DNA of 64,000 nucleotides from Tetrahymena elliotti 4EA (Eukaryota; Ciliophora; Oligohymenophorea; Hymenostomatida; Tetrahymenidae): assembly GCA_000231825.2 (NCBI GenBank), contig JH720350.1:213568-277567 (forward strand), read 5' to 3'. The position numbers and the translations under genes were made by a program. How positions within the stretch are numbered: the stretch's first letter is position 1; each line of letters begins with the position of its first letter. The notes under the pieces are model-generated. The model searched no databases, was not told the DNA's origin, and was given only the letters and a program-made list of their open reading frames with translations. Shown piece by piece: positions 51,501-62,256 of this stretch.

Positions 51501-53698
51501 ATAGAATACTTCCTGGGCTATCCTGTGAAAAAGCTAACTCCACCAAAGTGGTCTCCTTTTTTTAAGCTTTAAAGAATTTTTGTTTTGTTTTAAAAAGCTT
51601 TATTTTGGCTAGAAGATGATGGGGAGGAATTATTTTCCAAAGATTCTATTGAGTCTATAATTATGTCTACTTCTCCTTTCTATATAAAATAAATAGAGCA
51701 GTCATCTTATTAATCTTCAAAGCAAATGACTTCTTTAGGAGCACAGCGATACTCATGAATTAGCTTTACAGTTCTCATAATCATGAAATCTGTAAAATTA
51801 CTGCTAAAAATGGGTGATTCTTTTAAGATAAATTTGTTAGCTTCCAAAAGAAGTTCATCTCTTAGCAAATCAGAGAGTTAAGAAATAATTTTTTCTTCTT
51901 TTTCTATATTAGAATTCTTCATTTCCCTCCAATAAAAATCTAAGTATTGTCTTATTTTATACTACAAATCTTAATTCACATTTTTCTAATCCATATAGTT
52001 ATTTATTGTAAATAGGTTATCATTAATTTCTTTTTCTCTGCTGTTGAAGTCCATCAAAATCATACCAATAGAGTTTAAACTATAACCAAACACACCACAA
52101 GCTATAAGCATGATAAAAATACCTAAAATCATCTCAGTATCATTAGTCTTTTTTTTATAATTAAACACAATATTAAATTTTATTTTTTCAAAAAAAATAA
52201 CTTTATTTACGGGAAGAGTGTCTCCATATCCTACTGTGATCATAGTTACCATGATAAAATAATAGGATCTTATATACTATTAATACCAAGGAGACTGATC
52301 CAAATTGTATTAAACTAGCCAAGAAGATTGATTTACGTAGATCTTTTAAAAAAAAGCTGCAAAAAGCCATACTTAACTGAATAAATGAGCAACAAACAAA
52401 ATAGTAAATAACAATTTAATTAGTTAAACCATATTCATAGCTCGAGGAGTTAGATGAAATCTTTCCTCTATTCTTCTAATAATATCACTCATATGATTAG
52501 CTTTTAAAAGTATAAAAAGAATCAAAGCATCTGTAAATTTATAGCCTTCATCAGGAGATTCTGATATGCTACCAGGCCTTTCGTGATTAAGAAAATGGAA
52601 TAAGAGAGGAACTACACTTAAAATATCATAAATATAAAACTTCTTTACATAATGAATAAAAATAGCATATCTTTATGTGATCAAAGAACCTTTGTCATAA
52701 AAACCAGTATTCATATTGATTAGTACATCAACTATCAAGAAAGTTGGAAAAAACCAGCCAAGTATATTGGGTATCACATCCTTAAATCTGATTCTAAAAA
52801 CAAAAGAGATAGGTACGAAGTATATACAAAATATAATAACAAATAGCTGAACTAGATCCCACAAGAATTTATATGTGTTAGAAGGGGAAAAAACAGGAAT
52901 GCAAGAAAAAATACAACTTAATTTTTAAGAAAGGTAGCTTGAACCAAAAATGTTATTCAAATGATATAAAATTCTATTTTTAGTTGCATTATACAAATTC
53001 TCTTGTTTATTAATCCCTTTTTTTGTATCACTTATAAAGCTTTTGTCATTTATAAGATTATAAGCAAATTCATTTAACACCTTTTATCTTCTTGATTAAA
53101 GTGAATTTACCCACTTTAAAGCAATATCCTTCAGTTTCATGACTAAAGGTAAGTTTGTTGTCCCTTAATCTTCACTTTTTTTATTAGTTCCTTCATATAT
53201 TTAAGAGTAATTGTAGTAGATTTTATTAAATATTTCTTAGCCTTGATAAGGATTTATTTTTTTTAATATAGAAACTTGTGAAGAGCTTGTTATCCTTGTT
53301 TTCAAATTGGAAGTAAAAATTGCTTATTTAGATAATCTTCGACTTTCAACGCCATTATAATTTTAACTTTCATTCATTTTATCTGTATTAATTTATTCCT
53401 TTTTGAGCTGCTCTTATTATTATAGTGAGTCTTATTCTTAATCTTACTATTCATTAAGAATACTTTGTTCATATTAGTGGGCTAAAGAAAAACTTTGCTG
53501 ATTAGAATCCTAATTACTACAAAGTTCTTTAGTGATAGATTAGTTGACAGCATTCGCAAACTCTTCTTTTTAACCTTTATAACCTGACATAATAATTTAT
53601 GTCCTCTTTTTACCTCGAGCTTGTCTGATTGGACTAGGATTATGACTTTATGCTTGCTCATTTTTAATTTTTTCTTCTTCTTACTATTATGATTCCAT
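48554..53698 (-). CDS. Voltage-gated K+ channel with CNBD and zinc knuckle (copy D)
   Basis: The most diverged of the four. It starts MESQQQEEEKIKNEQAQS at 53698. S1 reads FLWDLVQLFVIIFCIYFVPI, S2/S3 continue past MNTGFYDKGSLITQRYAIF, and S4 is unusually poor in Arg/Lys (ALILFILLKANHMSDIIRRI). The pore is MVTMITVGYGDTLP (about residue 488), again with a phase-0 intron after Pro. S6 has MLIACGVFGYSLNSIGM. In the CNBD the conserved Glu is Gly (GDHFGGVSFFTGQPRK) while the Arg is kept. The knuckle CFACQNESHLMDEC is split by an intron between the second Cys and the His. A roughly 800-residue N/S/Q-rich tail ends at TGA 48554. NRAMP separates D from A-C. Confidence 0.88.
51152..51244 (-). other. 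CCHC zinc-knuckle-like motif in channel D, split by an intron
   Basis: CFAC plus QNE on one exon and SHLMDEC on the next, joining to CX2CX4HX4C and followed by PLIHYIA. Copies A-C encode the whole motif in one exon. Confidence 0.65.
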
Positions 53699-55252
53699 GA
53701 GTTATGTGGGAATTAATTATTCAAGTTTATATGTTTCTATTAATTCTACTTAATTAAAATTTAAAGCAAATTTTTATAGAAAAGGATTAATCAATAATAA
53801 AAAAGTTATTCTACTAAATTTATTTTTGAAGAAAAAATGTATTAGGTAAAATAAGCCTTTATTTCAAATTAACTTAAAACATTGAAATACCTTTATTTAT
53901 TTGCACTAAATTTCTATTAAGTTAATATCAACAATATATAATATAAAAGCAAGAAAAAACCTCTGTATAAATTATTATCTTTCTTATTTTTAAAAACTTT
54001 ATTTTATGTATATCAAATTCCCTTGATCGCTTTCCTTTAGCTTTATCAATACATAAAATTTATGGAATTAAACTCAGCTGATTTTGTTTTATTGATTTAA
54101 ACATATAGTAAAAAGCTTAGTTTCTCTGAAATGAATTAAAGATGAATAAATTTTAGTAAAGTTTTTAAAATATAAAGCTTTGAATAAAAAAACATACTTT
54201 ATTTAAAAACAACTTAAATACATTTATTTTTTTATTTAAACTTAAATTTAATTTACAAATTCAACTTGCATGAAAATAAATTGAATTTAGATTAAAATAT
54301 TAATAAAACTAATATGAGAAAGCTTTTTATATTAATAGTAGATTCTTTTTTTTCTTATGACTTTATTAAATATTTTTTTACATCCGTTTAAACTTGATGA
54401 GAAAAAAAAATTTTGACAAAAATATCTAATCCCGAAAAAAAATTTCATTTCAAAATTTTTGACAAATACTTTTATTATATTTTATGTTTTTTTATTAATT
54501 TGGAGTATTTTTTAATCTAAAATTAAATTAAATAAAATAAAATATTTTGTATTTTTAAATGATTATATTTATTTTAGAAAATATATTTTTATTTTTAAGA
54601 TTATTGTTTTACTCTTGTTTTATCAAATTTAAAAGGTAAATAAATTATGATGCAAAAATTATTTAAAAAAAGCTTATAAAACATCAATAAAAAATTTATG
54701 ATAAAAAATGTTTTTATTTCTAGCATCTCTAACATTTTCTACATAATTTTATTTAGAATAAAGCAATAATAAGATTTTTTTTGTAACAATTTTTATTAAT
54801 TATTATAAAAAGCTAATAATATAATATATCTATTTTCTTTTATACATGAACAGATATTTTGTTTAAAGATAATATTATTAAGATAATTCTAGATGAAATT
54901 TACTATTATAAAAAGACAGTTCTACTTTGGTGTCTAAATTAAATAAATTATTGATTTTTAATAAAGTATGCTGAATAAAATAAATATCATCTTAAAATAA
55001 TCAAATTACATATTTTAATTATGAATAAATCAAAATGATTTAGACAATATTTGTAATTAATAGATTGTAAAGCAGATTGATTTGTTCTGGAACCAATTGG
55101 ATTTTTTCAGTTCCATTCTAATTTCAAACAAAATATACTTAAAAAAAAATAATTAATTTTTGATCTAAGTTTATTTAATACACAAAAAAAAATATCTACA
55201 TACAAGATATCACCTTTAAAAAAAACATATACTCTTAAAAAGCTCCTCGAAA
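53699..55252. promoter_or_regulatory. Divergent intergenic region between channel D and the CX9C gene
   Basis: 1.55 kb of very AT-rich DNA between two genes read in opposite directions. Both promoters should be here; no element is recognisable and no coding signal was found. Confidence 0.45.
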
Positions 55253-55608
55253 ATGAACAATATGGATAAAGAACAAAGAAAAAAACTTGAAAAGCAAATG
55301 TATTTTGATTATTTTATATTTCATCTTCGCTGATTTGATTGCTTTTTGAAAATAACTTATTTTATTTGTACCTATTTTTAATATTTTTGTTTTTAAATAG
55401 CTAATTAGGACATATCAAAAAGGAGGATATTCCTATTGGTAAAGTGCCTATTGATGAAAAATTCTCTACAAAATGTAAGGATTATTATACTGCTTATGAC
55501 CTTTGTCTCAAAGAGTCTTACGGCGATTGGGTTAATTGCAAATACTTTAGAAAATCAATGGAAAAGTGTGAAAGAGAATAACATATCTTCCCCTTATCTT
55601 AGAATTGA
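55253..55608 (+). CDS. Twin CX9C (CHCH-type) small protein, probably mitochondrial intermembrane space
   Basis: Two exons (55253-55299 and 55401-55608; 101-bp intron GTATTT...AAATAG) give 84 residues. Cys 41 and 51 form CKDYYTAYDLC and Cys 62 and 72 form CKYFRKSMEKC: two CX9C motifs ten residues apart, each predicted helical. This is the signature of proteins oxidised by Mia40/Erv1 in the mitochondrial intermembrane space, such as COX assembly factors and CMC proteins. There is no cleavable presequence, as usual for this class. The Asp-Trp between the motifs and the lack of long tails resemble small cytochrome c oxidase assembly factors (COX19/CMC type), but I cannot name the orthologue. Confidence 0.82.
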
Positions 55609-56097
55609 TAGAAATAATATGTAAAAATATATAAACATAAATTTCTGATGATGTTCATAAGCAAAGAGAAATTATGAATAAGAATGAACAAAAATCTAAA
55701 ATAATTTAAAATTAAAAAAAACAAAATATGAATTAATTAACATAGCTGATGTAGTATAAGATTAACTTTATATAAATGTAAATATTAACTTTTATAAACT
55801 GAAATGATTCAAATTTATAATGGACTTTCCTTATCTATTTATTTCTTAATTGTTTTTTTACATTACTATTTATTTATTTATTTTTTTTTCTTCTACTATT
55901 AAAAAAATATTTCTTATTAAAAAACCATATGAAGTTTTTAATAAAATTTGGTATGTTTTGCTTTAAAAAGATTAACAAATATATCAAGTAGTTAATTATT
56001 CATAAATCTACATTTAGTATATGAATTTAATTGACAAACATAAATATTCTTCATTAATACCTTTATTTTAATAATTTTTAATACTGATTATATTTTT
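55609..56097. other. Convergent intergenic region
   Basis: 3' flanks of the CX9C gene (+) and the F-box gene (-). AT-rich; nothing else seen. Confidence 0.5.
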
Positions 56098-57087
56098 TCA
56101 TTCATTTTAATAATTATTACTATTATTATTACTATCACTATTACTATTACTATCTAAATTGTCATAAAATTGAACTGGGCTTAAGCTAGAAGAAAATTGT
56201 AGATTGCTAAAATGAAAATCTTAATACATTATATTTAGAAATTTTTGTTTGTTTTTAATTTTAAATTCGTGTTTGTCTTTCCAAATAGCAAATCTGAATT
56301 TTTATGTGAATGTAATTATTAATACTTACTTTATAAACCAATCTACTTTGAGTTATTTATAAATATTATCCATACTCTTTTCTTGTTTTTAACCTTATTC
56401 TTTTTTATTAGGCTGTTTCTTTATACTTATTGCTGCCTATCCCCAACGAGGAGAAACATATCCTGTGTCAGCAAGCTATATTTATCCAATCCCATGCTTT
56501 AAATCTTCAGTAAGTCTCATATAAAAGGTTATCTTTCCTTCTGGTATATTTGGGTCTCCAGTTAATTTAACGAAAAAGACAAAATACCCTAGCTAAAAGG
56601 CTTCTAATTTTTCTATCCCATGAGAATCATAATCCCCTAAATATGTACCTTTATAGCATATTTTATGATGATGTTTATAAAACATTTTTCTCCAATCGCT
56701 CATATTAGCTACTGATTAATTAAATTATTCAATATTGATGAGGGTAGGTAGAAATTATTCTTCTATTTACTTCATTTAGTAAAATTATAATTAATGCAAA
56801 TTTTCTTAAACAGGATCCATAGTGCATTATTATTTATATTCTTATACTTTTTATTCAAAGTTTATTAATGGCTTGATACCCTCAAAATAATAAAGTCTAT
56901 TCTCTTTTACAAGATGCTCCCATATATTAACATCAGTAAACATAAATTAACTAGGCTTAGCCTGATAAAAATGCTCTATTTCAATCAAATCCAAAAATTC
57001 TATAATTTTCATGAAGAGGTAGTAATCCAATTACTGAAAAAGAGTTTATCCTTTGACATCTGCTTTAGGTTATTCTAAATTTTGCAT
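56098..57087 (-). CDS. F-box protein of the FBXO31 type
   Basis: Likely substrate receptor of an SCF ubiquitin ligase. The N-terminal F-box-like helices read YYLFMKIIEFLDLIEIEHFY and continue to NIWEHLVKENRLYYF. After a linker, DWRKMFYKHH leads into a C-terminal beta-rich domain: GTYLGDYDSHGIE, VKLTGDPNIPEGKITFYMRL, GIGQIQLADTGYVSPRWG. This matches the FBXO31/cyclin-D1-binding-type domain, whose hallmarks are YGSHG, KLTGDPNVPxGxxTF and GxGRIAxxGF. The frame is open over 329 codons. A 36-bp GTAAGT...TTCAG segment near 56290-56330 could be a tiny intron, but reading through also works. The tail is an Asn/Ser repeat ending at TGA 56098. The COP9-type protein elsewhere in the window belongs to the same cullin-ligase biology. 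Confidence 0.83.
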
Positions 57088-57306
57088 ATTTTTGAAAATA
57101 AAAATAGTAATAATATTGATATTTAATATCAGATTTTAGTCGGTATTAGCTTTCAGTATTAAATAAATATATTCTTCAATATGCTTTTAATATCTAATAA
57201 TACTGTTTCTTGAAATTATTAATATGTATTAATATTGACTTCTTTTATTTTTTTATAATCAATTAATCAACTATCATTAATTATTAGATCTCCAATTATT
57301 CAAACA

Positions 57307-60300
57307 TCAGAAACTACTTCCATTTTCACATCGACCCCATCCTCTGATAAATCTTCCATTAATAAATATTTCTATTTTATTTAATTGTTAAATATAATTT
57401 TCTTTGGCTTAATTTATATATTTAAGATAAATTACTTTTCTTATTTGTTAGTAGCATAATGATATTTAACAATCAATAGAGATTTTCAGAAAATTTAAAA
57501 ACTTATAAAAAAGGAGTATAATTGAAACTATTAGAATCCATGTCTAACATGATAAAAATATCTAAGAGGAAAGAAATAATACTTGATACTTTCAAGATAT
57601 TATCCAAAAAATGTATTTGTAAAGAAATTTAAATTCTTAAAAAATTCTAAGAAAAAAATTGTATTTAATTTTTTATTAAAAGTATTAGCTTTGAGCTTAT
57701 AAAACACTCAAAATTTGAAGAAAAAGTATTTTATTTTATTTTTTTATAAGACTTACCAATAACTTTATTATTATTTTTTACTGTTATGGTATTACTTTGT
57801 TTAACTTTTTACTTTTTAAGTTCTAACTTTAATTACTAGATGTTAATAATAAAATTATTTATTTTTCATACATTTTATTTAATTTTTAATATTTTTTTAT
57901 TTCAATTAGCTAGATAAATCTAAACTTCTAAATAATATTTTAGTCAGAGTATGCCAGCATATTTAAACCCAATCCATTGCTTATTAACTATTTAGCTAAA
58001 ACATTTACATATAGATTTTTTAATTCTTTCAAACAAAATGATAATAATAGTTTATTTGAAGAATTAAATTCACAGCTATTGTATAGGATTTAAGAATCAT
58101 AGATAATAAACTATACAATATCATCATCATTTAGTTCTTACAATATTTAATTTATTTAAGATTAATATTTTTCAAATTAAGCTAAATTAGATTAAGGATC
58201 TATTTCTATTAAAATCCACATTTTTACCTTGCTTTTTTGAAATTTTTCTAATTCATCTTACAATAATTTATTAGACTCGATATTTGTTGAAAGCTGAATC
58301 TAGCTGATTAACTAAAGTGATTCAAATCTAGCTATTTCCAATATATATTCATTATTTTCTAAAAAATCTCTCATAATCTTTATCAAAAAAAGATATTTTT
58401 TATTTCATTAAAAAAATTTACTGTAAAGACTTTGATCAAGTTTTAAGATGCATTTATTAAAGCTTAAACCTAATTAATTATTAAAATTTAAAAAATTATT
58501 GATTTGGACTTCTAAATTATTACAATAATTATAAGCTTCTATTTCGTCTTTGAGAAAAAATATTTTTGCTTTTACTAGCCTTGCTTGAATAAGTTAAAAG
58601 TAAATCTCTTTTTAACTTGAAAACTAATAAAAGATATCTATAGATTTGTTAATATTTTTTAATGAAACTGTCTGTAGATTTAGGTCTATAAATTTACTCA
58701 TTTACAATTAATCATTATTTTCTTCACTTTATGAAATAGCTAACATTTTTAAATTGTGAGCATAATCTAAAAATAGCTATTTTTTTTCATTATTTAATTT
58801 CCCTTCCCTAAAGAATCTATTAACTATTCTTATGAAAACAAATCAAGCTGCTAAAGAATTACAGTAAGAGCTGATTGATATGAATCAACAGCCTCAGTAT
58901 ATCAACTAATCTAGAGACATTAATTTCCAATTTACTAATAGCATAGAACTTATTATGAAAGATTTTTAACTTAGATGTATATATCCAAAACTTAGTAAAA
59001 TTAAAGGATTGAAATATCATTATTGCCCATCATACTATTAATCTTTGCAAGCTTTAACAGATTGAAAATTCCTTATATAGAGTGTACTATAATATCGATT
59101 TCTTGATAAGCTATTACAATATCATCAAGACTGATTAATATATCCTCCTCTATTTCTTTTTTATTAATTTATTGTAGTTAGATAGAAGAATCAATAGAAT
59201 ATTATTCTTCAGTTTAAGAAATCTCCATTTTAAAAGTTGTGTGAGATATTTCTTTATTTGTGGAAATTCCATCCTACTAAGTCTTAGTTACATGCTGTGC
59301 TTGTGAGACATTTTTTTAAAAATAGTTAGCTTATCTTATGCTAATTTTTATTATTTAAAAGTTGAAGTGCAAATCTAATTATTGGCCATCATCTTTGAGA
59401 TAGCCATCTTCCTTAGCAAATATTTTTTTAATTTGATTTGAGCTTAGATAATTATTATTACCACTAATATTTTTATTAGTACTGTTACTAATATTTGTTG
59501 CGTTTTTAGCTTTTAGTTTTTTGTTTTTATTCTCTTCTTTATCTTTTGTATTATTTTTTATTACTTTTATTAAATTTTATAAAGGGATTTCTTAACCATT
59601 TAATGAAAATTCGCATATTCGATTGAGTGAGTTATTAAAATTAGTTTTGTCTATAGGATCATAGGAAATTGATGAGTTCTACTCTAAATCTATCCAGAAT
59701 TTAAAAATTTTACTTGCAGGATCCTAATATCTATGATGATAAACCTATAAATAAACTAATAATATAAACATAAATTTTCTCATATTAAAAGGCAAAATAA
59801 CTTAAAAAAGGTTAAAAGTTTGTTGTTACATAAGTACATTATTGAATAATTATGATAAAGATTTAATTAATATGACATTAGAGTAACAAAAATAAATTAA
59901 CTTAATTAACAATTTTTCAATTTACAGTCTAGTTACTGAAATAGATAAGTACTGTGTATGCTTCTTATGGATCTGTTTCATCATAAATGTCTTATGGAAC
60001 AAATATTTATGATTCAGCATTTTTTAAATCCAAATTTTAATTAAGAATTGAAATTAAAGAACTATCTCTTGCTTTACATTTCTAAGTAGCTGAAAGCCCT
60101 ATAACTTAAGTAGATTATAATAGAAAAGGAGCAGAGTAAACTAATCCTATTTAATTCAATGTTATTTTTATCATTTATGCAATAATAAATGTACTATTAC
60201 TCTTGCTTTTGATTGCATTTACATACCAAGGTCTGTATCTTGGATCATAGTTTTCTAAATTATTTAAACCATTACAAGTTTCTTTAGCTGCCTTCGCATA

Positions 60301-61343
60301 ATTTGCCAATCTAAATTTAAAAATTATTTTATACAAAAATATGATTCAGTATTTCTTAAAATGCTCTTAATTATTAATTCTCTAAACTTTATACAAATCA
60401 AGTGGGTTATTAGCAAAAGTGAATTAGAAGTGCTAGTATTATTAAATTTATATAGATGAATTATTTTTATTACTTAAAATCTATGTTAAAATTTATTTAT
60501 TTTTTAAAAAAATATCTATCTTGAGGGGACTGCTGTCATCATGGAATCAAGAAATATATTTAAGTAGAATTAAGTGCTGACTAGGTCATTCTACTTGCTC
60601 AAATAAAAAAGCTTAGATAAGAACATAAAATTCGTACTCTTATTAAAAATATTTAGTTTTTGTTTGTTTGTTCTGAAAAAACATAAAATTTACTAAATCT
60701 AATTGAATTTTCTATGAGCTGTTAAGTTAATCATATTGAGAAATGTTAACATGAAACCATTAATCTATGTAGAGAAAATTTTTTTTCTGCTAAGTGTAAA
60801 CATAATCTAGGCATTCATTTTTATCATATGATCTCATAGAGCACCGTTGGAGTATACTGTTCATTTACTTGAATTGATTAATAAAGAAAAGAAAATTAAT
60901 TAAAAAGTTATTTCTACTAATAATAAAAGCTTGTACTTGTGATTTATTTACTTTGATATTTAAAAAAGCTGAATTCAATATGTTAAAATTTTGTGAAATC
61001 TATTTAAAATAAATATTTGAATTATCTAAATATTATAAATATTATTTAATCCTTACTCCATTAAATTAATTTTCATATAAGCTTGTTTGAATAAACAAAA
61101 TTATGGATCCTTTGCTGCTTGGCTTGAGTAATTAGACCTGTTGACAAATCTTTCCTATTATGATTAATCAATGATTCTATGATGGAAGCAATTTAAGTTT
61201 ATTTACCATTTATCTAATACATGTTGCAAATAAAAATACTAAAATGTCATAATACCCACAATAGCAGTACCAATTATTATCAGAATTTTAAGTGCGAATT
61301 TAATTGAAAGAGATACATTAAACTTAAAAATTGAAGTAGTCAT
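57307..61343 (-). CDS. Cache / VWA-like transmembrane protein (copy 1), gene model uncertain
   Basis: Starts at 61343 with a basic tail and one strong membrane segment (LKILIIIGTAIVGIMTFQYF). The extracellular region shows a helix (SIIESLINHNRKDLSTGLI) and the Cache hallmark ENYDPRYRPWYVNAI, followed by GLVYSAPF and IGLSATQ. Later exons (about 58440-59790) are helical and K/N-rich. A VWA-like fold follows (MWILIEIDPQSNLAQFEKYQ, NDDDIVQFIIYDSQI, EKQIILLLTSSNQ) but lacks the DxSxS metal site. A second hydrophobic segment (TWILIVSIILLFYKFLNFL) precedes a TGA at 57307. The frame shifts by one base near 61200 without a good intron, so this copy may be a pseudogene or wrongly assembled. Probably a sensor-type surface protein; the ligand is unknown. 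Confidence 0.5.
57490..58280. repeat. Segmental duplication, left arm (partner 62380-64000)
   Basis: Blocks 57490-57720 and 57725-58280 match 62380-62640 and 63450-64000 in the same orientation, including noncoding-looking stretches (for example TAAACCCAATCCATTGCTTATTA). The right arm has about 800 bp inserted between its two blocks and continues past the window end. Confidence 0.85.
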
Positions 61344-62256
61344 ATTTCATTTTATTAATTAAACGTTCTACAAATAGCAAACATAGCATAAATTAATTTA
61401 ATTACTACTAATCTGTACTTTTGAATTAAAATTTAGTTCTACAAATAACATTACCTAAATTAATTTAATTACTACAGATTTATTTTTTATTTGAAAAACT
61501 ATTTAATTCCAATTTAACTCTTTAGTATATTACCTTTCTAAATCACTCCAACCAAACATATACAAATTTTTTTAATACTTATTTGAAAGATTAAAAAAGC
61601 TTTTACAAATGCTTTTTTTTACTAAATTGTCTATGTAAAAGTAAATAAACATACAGCTTAACAAGAATTTGTAAGTTTATTTTATTAACTAAATTATATC
61701 TCAAGTAAATTTTACTGTTATTACATAGTCAAAAATTTTTATCAATTTTATTTAGCAACTATGAATAAAGATAGTATATTTTTTTATTCCAAAAATGAAT
61801 TAATTTGAGAGTGTAAATGAGCTTAATTTATAAAGTCTATATATATGTAGAGATTTAAAGCATTTTATGTTTTTCATCAATATTTCACCAGACCTATCTT
61901 TACCTTTTCAAAAATTTTGTTAGTTTGTTCCTTAAAATATGAGTTTTCATTCTAATTTAAAGATTTTTTTAATTTTAAGTCCAAGCAGTATTATAATTAC
62001 AATTTTACTTTATCTATCTATCTATCACTTGAAGGTAATAATAAAAAATAGCAAAATCTCTCTGTCAAAGTGAATTCTAAAACAAAATTATTTTATTCAA
62101 AAGCTCAACTTATCATATCAATTTCTCTTATTTTTATGATTTTTAGTAATAAATATTTAAAAAAATTTCCATCATTTAAAATGATTTTCTCAAAAAAGAT
62201 TTGAATTATTAAAAGACCAGACCTTCCTTTCTCTTATGCGAAAATGAGAGTGTTGA
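61344..62256. other. Intergenic between the two Cache/VWA copies
   Basis: AT-rich, containing a TCTA repeat near 62018-62029. It should hold the promoter of copy 1. No additional gene supported. Confidence 0.45.
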
